Notes: a model not told the origin generated them from the letters alone. DNA of 64,000 bases from Accumulibacter sp036625275 (GCF_036625275.1 NZ_JAZKUD010000002.1:62001-126000); one strand, 5' to 3'. Positions 9,033-18,372 are shown, counted from the first letter of the stretch. Translations and numbers: made by a program.

Positions 9033-9070
9033 CATTGCAAAGGGGCCGCCCTGGCGGCCCCTTTGCAATG
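9033..9070. repeat. Perfect 18-bp inverted repeat between ahpC and ahpF
   Basis: Two perfect 18-base arms (beginning CATTGCAAAGGGGCCGCC) separated by only CT form a very stable hairpin in the ahpC-ahpF spacer. There is no T tail, so it does not look like an intrinsic terminator. An mRNA-stabilising structure downstream of ahpC that favours a high peroxiredoxin to reductase ratio is a reasonable inference. Confidence 0.8.
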
Positions 9071-9092
9071 CCACTCACCGGGGACAAGACGC

Positions 9093-10652
9093 ATGTTAGA
9101 CGCAAACATCCAGGCTCAGCTGCGGGCCTACCTTGAAAAAATCCAGCATCCGGTCGAACTGGTCGGTACGTTCGATGGCAGCAACCAGGCACAAGAGATG
9201 CTGGCCCTGCTGCAGGACATCGCTTCCCTTTCGGACAAGGTCAGCGTCCAGAAAAATGGCCATTCAGTGCGCAGGCCCTCCTTCTCGGTCGGTCGGCCCG
9301 GCGAACCCGCGCGGATCAGCTTTGCCGGCATCCCGATGGGACACGAATTCACCTCGTTGATTCTGGCCCTGCTGCACACCGGTGGCCACCCGCCCAAAAT
9401 CGAGGCCAGCGTAATCGAGGAGATCCGCTCCATTCCTGGGCAGTTCCATTTTGAAACCTTCATTTCGCTGTCGTGCCACAATTGTCCGGATGTCGTGCAG
9501 GCGCTCAACCTGATGGCGGTGCAGAACCCAGGCATCAGTCACCAGATGATCGACGGAGCGCTGTTTCAGGGTGAAGTGACCGAACGCCAGATCATGGGCG
9601 TGCCAACGATCCTCCTGAACGGTGAACCCTTCGGGCAGGGTCGCATGACGCTCGAGGAAATCATCGGCAAGATCGATACCGGCGCCCTGCAGCGCGAGGC
9701 GGAAAAGGTCTCGGCGCGCGCACCCTTCGACGTGCTGATCGTCGGCGGGGGCCCGGCAGGCGCCGCTGCAGCGATCTACGCAGCCCGTAAGGGTATTCGT
9801 ACCGGCGTGGTCAGCGAGCGTTTCGGTGGGCAGGTGCTCGATACCCTGGCGATCGAGAACTTCATCTCGGTAAAGGAGACTGATGGTCCACGACTCGCCG
9901 CCGGACTCGAGGAACACGTCAAGGAATACGATGTGGACATCATCAATCTGCAGCGCGCCGAAGCGCTGCTGCCGAACCGTGAAGAGGGACTGACCGAAGT
10001 CCGTCTGGCCAGCGGCGCCAGGCTCAGGAGCAAGACGGTGATCATCGCCACCGGGGCACGTTGGCGCGAGATGAATGTTCCCGGCGAGAAGCGGTATCGC
10101 GGCCATGGCGTCGCCTACTGCCCGCACTGCGACGGGCCTTTGTTCAAGGGCAAGCGGGTGGCCGTGATCGGGGGCGGGAACTCCGGCGTTGAAGCGGCGA
10201 TCGACCTCGCCGGCGTCGTCGGCCAAGTCACCCTCCTTGAATTCGAAGCCATTTTGCGTGCCGACGCCATTTTGCAGAAAAAGCTCTTCAGTCTGTCCAA
10301 CGTGCAGGTGATCACCCAGGCCTTGAGCACCGAAGTCACCGGCGATGGCCAGAAAGTCAACGGCCTCTTGTACACCGATCGTGCCAGTGGTGAGTCGCGG
10401 CGCATCGATCTCGAAGGGGTGTTTGTGCAAATCGGCCTGCTCCCCAACAGCGAGTGGCTCAGGGGCACCATCACCCTCTCTCGGCACGGCGAGATCGAGA
10501 TCGATGCGCGCTGCGAAACCTCGCTGCCGGGCGTCTTCGCCGCTGGTGACGTCACCACGGTTCCTTACAAGCAGATCGTCATCGCCATGGGCGAAGGCTC
10601 GAAAGCCGCGCTCAGCGCCTTCGACCACCTGATTCGTCGCTCGCTTTCCTGA
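9093..10652 (+). CDS. ahpF: Alkyl hydroperoxide reductase subunit F
   Basis: AhpF, 519 residues, an NADH- and FAD-dependent disulfide reductase that regenerates AhpC. The N-terminal tandem thioredoxin-like domain carries the redox pair Cys128/Cys131 in SLSCHNCPDVV. The FAD-binding VGGGPAGAAAAIYAARKG and the second redox pair in YCPHCDGPLF match the thioredoxin-reductase-like part, and the C-terminal FAAGDVTTVPYKQI completes the FAD site. The frame opens ten codons earlier, but the ATG at 9093 gives the usual N-terminus MLDANIQAQLRAYL. Confidence 0.97.
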   Translation: MLDANIQAQLRAYLEKIQHPVELVGTFDGSNQAQEMLALLQDIASLSDKVSVQKNGHSVRRPSFSVGRPGEPARISFAGIPMGHEFTSLILALLHTGGHPPKIEASVIEEIRSIPGQFHFETFISLSCHNCPDVVQALNLMAVQNPGISHQMIDGALFQGEVTERQIMGVPTILLNGEPFGQGRMTLEEIIGKIDTGALQREAEKVSARAPFDVLIVGGGPAGAAAAIYAARKGIRTGVVSERFGGQVLDTLAIENFISVKETDGPRLAAGLEEHVKEYDVDIINLQRAEALLPNREEGLTEVRLASGARLRSKTVIIATGARWREMNVPGEKRYRGHGVAYCPHCDGPLFKGKRVAVIGGGNSGVEAAIDLAGVVGQVTLLEFEAILRADAILQKKLFSLSNVQVITQALSTEVTGDGQKVNGLLYTDRASGESRRIDLEGVFVQIGLLPNSEWLRGTITLSRHGEIEIDARCETSLPGVFAAGDVTTVPYKQIVIAMGEGSKAALSAFDHLIRRSLS

Positions 10653-10663
10653 AGGAAGGTTCT

Positions 10664-10691
10664 GCCGTCAGCACCCGCAGGGGCTGACGGC
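10664..10691 (+). terminator. Hairpin after ahpF, possible terminator
   Basis: Arms GCCGTCAGC and GCTGACGGC with a 10-base loop lie 12 bases after the ahpF stop. No T run follows, so termination would be weak or Rho-assisted; it may only protect the 3' end. Confidence 0.4.
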
Positions 10692-10749
10692 CAGAAGGGA
10701 CCCCTCTGACGGCTTGATCACCAGACCACGCTCAGGTAAGGTTCAAGCC

Positions 10750-12477
10750 ATGAAGATCCCCGAGACGACTGCGGACCTGCAGCAAACCCTCGGCAAGGAA
10801 ATGTCGAGCAAGCGGGCACTGCTGATTGATCGCTATCCGAACGCCCGCACTTCGCTGCGCATGACGCTTTCGGCGATGGGGGTTGGCCTCATCGACAATG
10901 CCGGCACCTCGGCCGACGTCTTCCGGCAACTCAGGGCGCACCGTTTCGACATCATCCTCTCCGACTACCTGCTCGAGGACGAGCGTGACAGCCAGCAACT
11001 CCTCGAAGAGTTGCGCGCGCAACAACTCCTGCCACGGTCTACCGTATTCATCGTGATCACCAGTGAACGCGCCTATCACAACGTTGCCTCGGTGGCCGAA
11101 CTGGCGCCGGATGACTACCTGATCAAGCCCTTTACCGCCCACGAACTGAACGTACGCCTGGCGCGCGCGCTCCACAAGAAGCGCTTCTTCGCGCCACTCT
11201 ACGAACACCTCGACAACGGTGCTTACATTGAAGCGCTGGCGACCTGTGAACGTCTGATCAGACAGGACAGCGGCTTTCGTTTTGACGCCCTGCGCTTCAA
11301 GGGAGAAATACTCAATACGCTGGGCAGCCATGCTGAAGCGCAGCGCGTCTACCAGCAGGTTCTGGCACAGCGGGCTGTTCCCTGGGCCCGCATGGGCCTG
11401 GCGATGGCACTGCGAGGACAACAACAAATGTCCGAGGCTGAAGCATTCGGACAATCACTCATCGACGACTTCCCGGAATTTATTGCGGCCTACGACTTTC
11501 TCGCCGAAGTGCAGGAAGAGGTGGGCAAGCTTCCGGAAGCCCAGGAAGTGTTGCAGCGCGCGGCGATGATCTCGCCCAACAATTCGACACGACAACGCAT
11601 GGTTGGCGACGTGGCGGCACGTAACCAGGATCTCCAGGTCGCCGAAAAAGCCTACGGCAAGGTGCTCCAGCGTCGCCGCAACTCGTCACTGAGAGACATT
11701 GACGACTACACCAATCTTTCACGGGTGATGCTCGACCGTGGTCATACCACGGCTGCCCGCTTGGTCACCGAAGAACTCCGGCGTGACTGGCGGGGCAACC
11801 AGCAAGGCGAATTTGCTGCGCTGGTCATGGAAAGCCTGTGTGCAAACAAGGAGGGCGAACCTGCCAAGGCCAAGCGGGCAGTGGAGAAGGCGCTCCTCCT
11901 GCATGAAACCTTGAAAGACGAAGGCCGTGCTGCGGCGGTTTCGGAAAAACTGGCGCTCGATCTGGCACATGCCTGTCTGGTCACTGGCGACGAAGAAAAC
12001 GCGCGCGAGATCGTCCGCAGGATCGCCGCCGAAAACCATGAAAACCGCATCATGATCGCCCAAGTCCAGAGCATCTACGCCAAAACCGGCAAGGCCGCAG
12101 ACGGTCAGGCGCTGCTCGCGCAGGTCGGTCGGGAAATCGTAGAACTCAATAACCGCGGCGTTCTGGCCGCCCGCCGCGGCGATGTCGAAGGCTCGGTGAA
12201 GTTGTTGATGGAGGCCGCGGAACGGGTACCCAATCTGCAATTTCTGGTTAATGCCACGAAGGCGATTTTCACTCTGCTGGAACGCAAGGGCTGGGATCCT
12301 GTGCTGGCCAGACGGGGTATTCGTTTCCTGCAACTGGCACAGGCCAGGGAGATGCGCAACCCCAAGGTCGTTTCGGCGCGCGAGCTATACCAGCGCGTCG
12401 CACGCAAATACGGCGTCGCGACGGTTCCGTTCAGCGCTTCGGGAACGCTGCGCAGCAAGGGCAGCAGCTTCCTATAG
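10750..12477 (+). CDS. Response regulator receiver domain fused to TPR-like repeats
   Basis: A 575-residue protein with an N-terminal CheY-like receiver domain (about residues 20-145) and a long helical region with tetratricopeptide-like repeats to the C-terminus. The phosphoacceptor is probably Asp72 in FDIILSDYLLEDE, and the conserved Lys is in DDYLIKPFTAHEL. There is no DNA-binding or enzymatic output domain, so it probably acts by protein-protein contacts. The start at 10750 has only a weak AAGG site; a second ATG at 10801 is possible. No sensor kinase is adjacent. Its 3' end overlaps the convergent permease gene by 6 bases. Confidence 0.85.
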   Translation: MKIPETTADLQQTLGKEMSSKRALLIDRYPNARTSLRMTLSAMGVGLIDNAGTSADVFRQLRAHRFDIILSDYLLEDERDSQQLLEELRAQQLLPRSTVFIVITSERAYHNVASVAELAPDDYLIKPFTAHELNVRLARALHKKRFFAPLYEHLDNGAYIEALATCERLIRQDSGFRFDALRFKGEILNTLGSHAEAQRVYQQVLAQRAVPWARMGLAMALRGQQQMSEAEAFGQSLIDDFPEFIAAYDFLAEVQEEVGKLPEAQEVLQRAAMISPNNSTRQRMVGDVAARNQDLQVAEKAYGKVLQRRRNSSLRDIDDYTNLSRVMLDRGHTTAARLVTEELRRDWRGNQQGEFAALVMESLCANKEGEPAKAKRAVEKALLLHETLKDEGRAAAVSEKLALDLAHACLVTGDEENAREIVRRIAAENHENRIMIAQVQSIYAKTGKAADGQALLAQVGREIVELNNRGVLAARRGDVEGSVKLLMEAAERVPNLQFLVNATKAIFTLLERKGWDPVLARRGIRFLQLAQAREMRNPKVVSARELYQRVARKYGVATVPFSASGTLRSKGSSFL

Positions 12478-13269
12478 CCATTTGAATGGCAATTTGAATG
12501 GAATAGTGTCGATCGCAAATTTGATAATCAGGACACTCACCACGCACAAGAACCCCTTCCTGATGAAACCGCTGCCATGACGTATCGCGAGATGAGTGCC
12601 GAGGAGCGAGCCGAGAACGTTGCAGCCGGCCATCACCAACGCCAGCCACGGTAAAAAGTGGCCGTGCGGAATGAAAAAGCCCAGTGCGGCGATGTTGGTG
12701 GCGACATTGACCACTTTCGACGCTGCCGAGGCATGCAGGAAATCAAATCCGAAAAGGCGGACAAACAGAAAGATCAGGAAACTGCCGGTCCCAGGCCCAA
12801 AAAAACCATCGTAGAAGCCGATCGCGCCGCCCAGAATCAAGGCATAGGCAAACTCCTGTCCGCCTTTGTGCCGGGGCTGGTGAACCACCCCAAAATCGCG
12901 CCGAACGAAAGTGTAAGCTGCCGCTCCGACGAGCAATACCAGAATCAGCGGACGCAACATCGCCGGCGGCAGCCAGGTGACGGCCATCGCGCCGGCATAG
13001 GAGCAGGCAAACGCCGCCAGAGCGGCCGGCAATGTCGTTCGCCAAGGCATTTCGACACGGCGTGCGTAGCGCCAGGCCGCATTGCTGGTGCCGAATACGC
13101 TCGAAAACTTATTGGTCCCGAAGAGAGTCGCCGGCATTTCCTGCGGCAGTGCGTTGAACAACGCCGGGATCTGGATCAGCCCACCGCCACCAACCACTGC
13201 ATCGATCAAACCAGCAAACAGCGCGGCCACGGCCAAGCCGGCCAGCAGCGAGTAATCAGAGACCGCCAT
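12472..13269 (-). CDS. TSUP family (TauE/SafE) membrane transporter
   Basis: A 265-residue integral membrane protein with about eight hydrophobic segments in two halves. The N-terminal GLIDAVVGGGGLIQIPAL and the later GFYDGFFGPGTGSFLIFLFV are the duplicated glycine-rich signatures of the TSUP/TauE-SafE family, which exports or imports sulfite, sulfoacetate or related anions. The substrate cannot be read from sequence. It starts 6 bases after tam ends, so the two may be cotranscribed without a functional link. Confidence 0.88.
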   Translation of the reverse strand: MAVSDYSLLAGLAVAALFAGLIDAVVGGGGLIQIPALFNALPQEMPATLFGTNKFSSVFGTSNAAWRYARRVEMPWRTTLPAALAAFACSYAGAMAVTWLPPAMLRPLILVLLVGAAAYTFVRRDFGVVHQPRHKGGQEFAYALILGGAIGFYDGFFGPGTGSFLIFLFVRLFGFDFLHASAASKVVNVATNIAALGFFIPHGHFLPWLALVMAGCNVLGSLLGTHLAIRHGSGFIRKGFLCVVSVLIIKFAIDTIPFKLPFKWL

Positions 13270-13275
13270 CGCGGC

Positions 13276-14037
13276 TCAGCTCTGCGCAACGAAGAAGAAA
13301 CGCTTGAACGGGAACAGCGTGTGTCCATCAGGCCGCTGCAGATAGGCGGTGCGCAGCCGCTCTCGATAAATAGCCAGAAAGCGCTCGGCTGCCGCTGGGT
13401 CGAGGCATGCCAGATAAGGCACCAGCGTGCTACCTTTCATCCATTCGAAGACGGCATCGTCGCCGCTGAGCAACTGCCAATAGGTGGTTTCCCAGAGTTC
13501 CAGGTGGCGACAATGCGGTGTCAATAGCTGTTGGTATTCGGCAGCCGACAAGACGCGACCCATGTGGACGCCGCCAAGCACCTCGCGCCAATCCGCCTCG
13601 GCAGCCAGTTCGCGTAGAATTCGATGGGAGGGAGCATTGAAGTTGGCCGGCATCTGCACCGCCAGCACGCCGCCACCAACGAGCTGGCCGAGCAACTGCG
13701 GCAGCAGATGCAGGTGATCGTCTAGCCAGTGCAGTGCTGCGTTCGAGAAGATCAGGTCGGGCGGGACCTCTGCCTGCCAGTGGGCGATTTCCGCCAACTG
13801 CCAGTCGATCGTCGGCGCCCTGGCAGCGGCTTTGGCAAGCATCGCCGAATCGCTGTCGACGCCAGTGATTTGCGCATCTGGCCAGCGTTCGGCCAAGATC
13901 TGTGTGATGTTGCCGGCCCCACAGCCGAGATCGACGATGCGGTTTGCCGACCTGCAATCAAGTCTGGCCAGGAGATCCAGCGCGGGTCTTTGCCTGGCGA
14001 CAGCGAATTTCAGGTATTGCTCAGGGTTCCAATTCAT
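13276..14037 (-). CDS. tam: Trans-aconitate 2-methyltransferase
   Basis: A 253-residue class I SAM-dependent methyltransferase. The N-terminus MNWNPEQYLKFAVARQRPA and the SAM motif IVDLGCGAGNITQILAERWP match Tam, which methylates trans-aconitate, an inhibitor formed by isomerisation of the TCA intermediate cis-aconitate. The SNAALHWLDDH segment corresponds to motif IV in this family. It lies upstream of the TSUP permease on the same strand. Confidence 0.9.
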   Translation of the reverse strand: MNWNPEQYLKFAVARQRPALDLLARLDCRSANRIVDLGCGAGNITQILAERWPDAQITGVDSDSAMLAKAAARAPTIDWQLAEIAHWQAEVPPDLIFSNAALHWLDDHLHLLPQLLGQLVGGGVLAVQMPANFNAPSHRILRELAAEADWREVLGGVHMGRVLSAAEYQQLLTPHCRHLELWETTYWQLLSGDDAVFEWMKGSTLVPYLACLDPAAAERFLAIYRERLRTAYLQRPDGHTLFPFKRFFFVAQS

Positions 14038-14206
14038 CTTGAGCGCATTCTAACACTACGCTGAAGATACCCTCCACCGCGTCATACCGGCGCGGCACAC
14101 CGGAAGTATGAACATATGAAATTCCCCTGCAGGATGGGTCTCCATTGCGACCATGGAAACAAATATGAGCACAATTTATGCGGAACATGCAAGCCCACAG
14201 CAGACC

Positions 14207-14232
14207 AAAAAGCCCGCTTTTACACGGGCTTT
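14207..14232 (-). terminator. Intrinsic terminator of mnmE
   Basis: On the minus strand AAAGCCCG and CGGGCTTT form an 8-base stem around TGTAAAAG, with the T run continuing (CGGGCTTTTTGG). It is about 40 bases after the mnmE stop. Confidence 0.75.
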
Positions 14233-14274
14233 CAAGTGGTTAGCGGTATTCTGCGGAACATCTTGGAAGGCTCG

Positions 14275-15645
14275 CTACTTTCCAATACAGAATCGCCCAA
14301 ATATCTCCCCAAGCAGATCATCGGTACTGAACTCGCCGGTAATCGTGCTCAGCGTCAACTGCGCCAGCCTGAGTTCTTCGGCGAAAAGTTCCAGTCGTGG
14401 CAATTGCTCGTATGCCTTTTGAATATGATGGCGAGTTTTGGTAAGCGCATGCAGATGACGTTCGCGGGCGATGAAGACATCTTCAGCAGGATGCCAGCCG
14501 ACGATGCGCAACAATTCCTGACGTAACAGCTCGACACCCTCGCCGGTTTTGGCACACAGTGCAATCGCCACGGCATCGGCTTCTTGATGACGTGCAGCCG
14601 CGCGTGACGCCAGATCGATCTTGTTGTACACGGTCAGCCGGGCAAGGTGGGTGGGGAGTTGCGCGACAATCGCTCGTTCGGCTTCGCCGACCCCGGTACG
14701 GGCGTCAACGAGCAAGACGACGACATCGGCGCGCTCGATCTCGCGCCAGCTGCGTTCAATACCGATCTTCTCGATCTGGTCTTCGGTTTCCCGCAGGCCT
14801 GCTGTGTCGATCACGTGCAACGGAATGCCTTCAACCTGCAGCGTGCTGCGGACCAGATCACGGGTGGTTCCGGGAAGTGGGGTGACGATTGCCAGCTCGT
14901 CGCCGGCGAGGCAATTGAGAAGGCTGGACTTGCCGACATTTGGCTGGCCAGCAAGCACGACATGCAATCCTCCCTGCAACAGGCGACCCTGTTGTGCACG
15001 GTCGAAGACTTTGGTCAGATGCTGCTGCAAGCGCTCAAGGCGCCCAAAGGCATCGGCTGCTTCGAGAAAGTCGATCTCCTCGTCAGGGAAATCAAGGGTG
15101 GCCTCGACCAGCGTACGCAGTTCGATCAACTGCCCCAGGAGGTGATTGACTTCCTTCGAGAACTCTCCCTGCAAGGAACGTACGGCGCTGCGAGCAGCGG
15201 TACTTGTCGCAGCGTCGATCAGGTCGATGACCGCCTCGGCCTGTGCCAGATCGAGTTTCCCGTTAAGGTAGGCAAGGCGGGTGAACTCGCCTGGTTCCGC
15301 CAGGTGTGCGCCAAGTTCCAGGCAGCGCATAAGCAACATCTGCATGACCACCAGGCCCCCATGAGCGTGCACTTCAAGGATGTCCTCGCCGGTAAACGAA
15401 TGCGGCGCAGGGAAATATAGAAGCAGCCCGCTGTCGATGATACTGCCATCATCAGCCTTGAAGTCGCTACGAGTGGCACACCGAGCGGCTGGTCGTTTGC
15501 CACTCAATGCCTCGGCGAAATTGATCAGGCTTGCGCCCGAAACGCGGATGATGCCGATGCCACCGCGACCGGCAGCAGTCGCGATGGCGGCTATCGGGGC
15601 CTTGCCCGACTCAGATCTTGCTGTCGTTGGCGGCTTTTCCGCCAC
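14275..15645 (-). CDS. mnmE: tRNA modification GTPase MnmE
   Basis: MnmE (TrmE), 456 residues, the GTPase partner of MnmG in wobble-uridine modification. The N-terminal folate-binding domain begins with APIAAIATAAGRGGIGIIRVSG. The G domain has G1 GQPNVGKSSLLN (around residue 230) and G2/G3 TPLPGTTRD and DTAGL, and the C-terminal CIGK motif is at the very end. The only usable start overlaps the end of yidC by 35 bases. The order yidC-mnmE in one direction is conserved in proteobacteria. Confidence 0.97.
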   Translation of the reverse strand: MAEKPPTTARSESGKAPIAAIATAAGRGGIGIIRVSGASLINFAEALSGKRPAARCATRSDFKADDGSIIDSGLLLYFPAPHSFTGEDILEVHAHGGLVVMQMLLMRCLELGAHLAEPGEFTRLAYLNGKLDLAQAEAVIDLIDAATSTAARSAVRSLQGEFSKEVNHLLGQLIELRTLVEATLDFPDEEIDFLEAADAFGRLERLQQHLTKVFDRAQQGRLLQGGLHVVLAGQPNVGKSSLLNCLAGDELAIVTPLPGTTRDLVRSTLQVEGIPLHVIDTAGLRETEDQIEKIGIERSWREIERADVVVLLVDARTGVGEAERAIVAQLPTHLARLTVYNKIDLASRAAARHQEADAVAIALCAKTGEGVELLRQELLRIVGWHPAEDVFIARERHLHALTKTRHHIQKAYEQLPRLELFAEELRLAQLTLSTITGEFSTDDLLGEIFGRFCIGK

Positions 15646-17293
15646 TTTCGATCATCCTCGTGATCTGCCATTGCTGAGCAATCGACAGGAGGTTATTGAC
15701 CACCCAATAGAGCACCAGACCTGCCGGGAAGAAAAAGAACATCGCCCCAAAGATGAACGGCATCATCATCATCACTTTGGCCTGAATAGGATCGGGTGGA
15801 GTGGGATTGAGCTTGGTCTGGACCAGCATCGTGATTACCATGATCACAGGCAGTACATAATAAGGGTCGGCTGCCGACAGATCACTGATCCACAGGATCC
15901 AGGGCGCATCACGAATTTCGACGGCACCAAGCAAGGCCCAATACAGCGCGATGAACACGGGAATCTGCACCGCGATCGGCAGGCATCCTCCCAGCGGGTT
16001 GATTTTTTCACGCTTGTAGAGTGCCATCATCTCCTGATTGAGCTTCTGTCGATCGTCTCCATAACGCTCCTTGAGGGCAACCAGGCGCGGCGTGACGGTT
16101 CGCATCTTGGCCATTGACTTGTAACTGGCTGCCGAGAGCGGAAAAAACAGCAGCTTGATGGCAATCGTGAGCAGAACAATCGACCAGCCCCAATTGCCAA
16201 CCATCTTGTTGAGGGCTTCCAGACACCAGAAGATCGGTGCGGCAATGACCGTCAACCAACCGTAGTCGACCACCAGCGGCAAACCCTGCGCACCAATGCC
16301 GCCTTCGGCCTTGGGTTTGGCCAGTTGCTCGAGAATGAGCTGAATCTGGGGACCGGCATAGATCGGCACCGAGATCGCCACCTTAGAACCCGGCGCGGCG
16401 ATGGGTGCCGGTACGATGACACCGGCCGATACTACCGGAGAGGTGCTGCTTTCGAGTTTGCGCATGTAGAACTCGCGCGGCAGCCCTGCTTCAGGAATCC
16501 AGGCAGCGACAAAATAGTGCTGAACCATCGCAATCCAGCCATTGTCGGCCTTACTGGCGAACCTGGCCTTGCCTTTTTCAATGTCGGCAAAATCGACCTT
16601 CTGGAATTTTTCCTGGTCCGTATAGACCGCCGGACCGGTGAAAGTAGACACCATCGAACTCTCGCCTTCGGGAGCATGAATGTCACGCTGCAACTGGTAA
16701 TACACGTGCGCAGCGACTTCCTTCTCGCCACCATTTTCAATCTCATGGGTAACGTCGATCAGATAACTGCCACGTGTGAAAGTGTAGATTTTTGTCACCT
16801 TGATGCCATTGCTGACCGGTGCCTCGAGGCGCAGTTCAACGGTCCTTGCATCACCAGCCAATTCCCGGTTTCCGGAAGTGGCCGAGAAGAGTGTTTTGTG
16901 GTTTGGCAGACTCTCGCCGATCAGACCACTCTGGGCAAGATACTGGTGCTTGGCCTCGAAGAGGGCAAAGTCCTTGGCTTTGTTCTTGCTGTCCTTGTAG
17001 GCGTTGAATTCAAGGCGAACAAGATCACCGCCTTGCTTGGCGATCTCGGCGACAAACAGATCGGTTCTGACCGTGACTGTCTCGGATTTATCAGCGCTTG
17101 CCACTGCGGTGGTTGCAGGTGCTGCGGGCAGCGGTGCGTGCAGGTTTACAGAAGGCTTCGGCGCGGGTGCCTCGGCCAAACCACTGGTGGCGGGAGACGC
17201 TGCCTTGGGCTGGCTGTACTTCTGCCAAGCATCCCAGAGCATGACCAGAGAAAACGAGAAGACAATGAGCAGCAGCAGGCGGCGGTTATCCAT
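15611..17293 (-). CDS. yidC: Membrane protein insertase YidC
   Basis: YidC/Oxa1 insertase, 560 residues. An N-terminal membrane anchor (LLLLIVFSFSLVMLWDAW) is followed by an Ala/Pro-rich linker, the large periplasmic beta domain (to about residue 340) and the conserved C-terminal hydrophobic core with GWSIVLLTIAIKLLFFPLS and NPLGGCLPIAVQIPVFIALYW. It inserts membrane proteins, including F0 subunits, alone or with SecYEG. It lies in the classic rpmH-rnpA-yidD-yidC-mnmE cluster. Confidence 0.98.
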   Translation of the reverse strand: MDNRRLLLLIVFSFSLVMLWDAWQKYSQPKAASPATSGLAEAPAPKPSVNLHAPLPAAPATTAVASADKSETVTVRTDLFVAEIAKQGGDLVRLEFNAYKDSKNKAKDFALFEAKHQYLAQSGLIGESLPNHKTLFSATSGNRELAGDARTVELRLEAPVSNGIKVTKIYTFTRGSYLIDVTHEIENGGEKEVAAHVYYQLQRDIHAPEGESSMVSTFTGPAVYTDQEKFQKVDFADIEKGKARFASKADNGWIAMVQHYFVAAWIPEAGLPREFYMRKLESSTSPVVSAGVIVPAPIAAPGSKVAISVPIYAGPQIQLILEQLAKPKAEGGIGAQGLPLVVDYGWLTVIAAPIFWCLEALNKMVGNWGWSIVLLTIAIKLLFFPLSAASYKSMAKMRTVTPRLVALKERYGDDRQKLNQEMMALYKREKINPLGGCLPIAVQIPVFIALYWALLGAVEIRDAPWILWISDLSAADPYYVLPVIMVITMLVQTKLNPTPPDPIQAKVMMMMPFIFGAMFFFFPAGLVLYWVVNNLLSIAQQWQITRMIESGGKAANDSKI

Positions 17294-17319
17294 GAAAGCC
17301 TATACGATTCGATTTTTAT

Positions 17320-17529
17320 TCAGGGTACAGGGTCAAAACCACCCGGATTCCATGGATGGCAACGGAATAGTCGGTGCAGGGCAAGGCGCGCGCCCTTGAT
17401 GGCGCCATATTTTTCCACAGCTTCGGTTGCGTACTCGGAGCAACTCGGGAAAAAACGGCAACGGCGGCCCAGCATTGGGCTGACCGCGTATCGGTAGAAG
17501 CCTATCAGCGTAAGCAGCATGTGTTTCAT
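17320..17529 (-). CDS. yidD: Membrane protein insertion efficiency factor YidD
   Basis: A 69-residue YidD protein with the invariant blocks CRFFPSCSEYATEAVEKYG and RLFRCHPWNPGGFDPVP, including the conserved cysteines. YidD assists YidC-dependent insertion at the inner membrane. It starts 4 bases after rnpA and is followed by yidC 26 bases later. Length and position are canonical. Confidence 0.97.
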   Translation of the reverse strand: MKHMLLTLIGFYRYAVSPMLGRRCRFFPSCSEYATEAVEKYGAIKGARLALHRLFRCHPWNPGGFDPVP

Positions 17530-17533
17530 CGGA

Positions 17534-17932
17534 TCATTGTCGAGATGAAGTGGCTCTGCTCAACAAGCCCCGGATTTCCTGCGCCATGGCTTGCCGGTCG
17601 AGTATCAAAGGCCTGACCGCCAAGCGAAGTACGAAATCGCTTGAGCGAAGCCGGGAACGCATCAGGCGAAACTGCTCTCTGGCCAACCGTCGAACAAGGT
17701 TTCGATCAACCGAGCGTCGCAGGAAGCGCTTGGCGACGACCAGGCCAAGTCGCGCTCCGGGCACTTCTTCGATGCTACGCGGGCGGTAATGTAGCAGGAA
17801 ATGCCGGCTCTTCAGCGCCCTTCTGAAACCAAAAACGGATGAATACTCATCCGTTCTGATCAAGCGATATTGCTTCGGAAAAGCGGTAGCAGATACTGCA
17901 GGAGTACCGGCGGTAGATGGCCTGCCGCTCAA
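17534..17932 (-). CDS. rnpA: Ribonuclease P protein component
   Basis: RnpA, 132 residues with the start used here, the basic protein cofactor of the RNase P ribozyme that matures tRNA 5' ends. The RNR signature is seen as RFLRRSVDRNLVRRLARE, with FPKQYRLIRTDEYSSVF near the N-terminus. No ATG is available; the TTG at 17932 overlaps the rpmH stop by 4 bases and is the likely start, as is common for rnpA coupled to rpmH. Confidence 0.95.
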   Translation of the reverse strand: MSGRPSTAGTPAVSATAFPKQYRLIRTDEYSSVFGFRRALKSRHFLLHYRPRSIEEVPGARLGLVVAKRFLRRSVDRNLVRRLAREQFRLMRSRLRSSDFVLRLAVRPLILDRQAMAQEIRGLLSRATSSRQ

Positions 17933-18063
17933 ACTGCCAGACGATGGCGACCTTTGGCGCGACGAGCCCTGATGACGGCACGACCACCACGGGTAGACAT
18001 TCGAACGAGAAAGCCGTGTGTACGCTTGCGGCGAACGACCGACGGTTGATAGGTACGTTTCAT
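17929..18063 (-). CDS. rpmH: 50S ribosomal protein L34
   Basis: L34, 44 residues, read directly on the minus strand: it starts MKRTYQPSVVRRKRTHGF and ends with the very basic RARRAKGRHRLAV. It is a complete, typical L34 of the large ribosomal subunit. It heads the rpmH-rnpA-yidD-yidC-mnmE operon, and its stop codon overlaps the rnpA TTG start. Confidence 0.98.
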   Translation of the reverse strand: MKRTYQPSVVRRKRTHGFLVRMSTRGGRAVIRARRAKGRHRLAV

Positions 18064-18100
18064 GGTTAAACCTTTGAAGTCAAAGCAAGAAAAACGTGTG

Positions 18101-18130
18101 ATTAGACAGCTTCCGATAGAGTCTTGTCAA
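18101..18130 (-). promoter_or_regulatory. rpmH operon promoter
   Basis: On the minus strand a perfect -35 TTGACA, 18 bases, and a -10 TCTAAT, placed so that transcription starts about 30 bases before the rpmH ATG. A strong promoter is expected for this ribosomal-protein operon. Confidence 0.7.
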
Positions 18131-18150
18131 GGCCATATTTTTTCTTGAGC

Positions 18151-18159
18151 TGTGGATAA
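18151..18159 (-). promoter_or_regulatory. DnaA box in the rpmH-dnaA gap
   Basis: TGTGGATAA on the plus strand, that is TTATCCACA on the minus strand: a perfect consensus DnaA box. It lies in the 309-base gap between the divergent rpmH and dnaA (18064-18372), beside a short AT-rich stretch. It could serve dnaA autoregulation, oriC or both. Apart from this box and the rpmH promoter nothing else was recognised in the gap. Confidence 0.75.
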
Positions 18160-18372
18160 CTTCGGTCTAACCGGTTAGAATTTAGCCTTCAGCGAGTGGG
18201 ACAAGGTCTTCGATGGTCGGGCTGAGCCGCCGCCGGTCCCATTGGCCAGACGAACCATGGCTGCATCCTGCCGGCAGGGAATACAGCCATCTTATTGATT
18301 CCAAAAAGACGCCTATCATCGAGAGCGGTCGTTGCTGCCGCACTACTACAGGATTACGCTTCATGAGCCTCA

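Noticed and set aside
9264..10628. A 454-codon open frame on the minus strand opposite ahpF
   Set aside because: Shadow of a well-identified gene in a GC-rich genome; composition is not protein-like.
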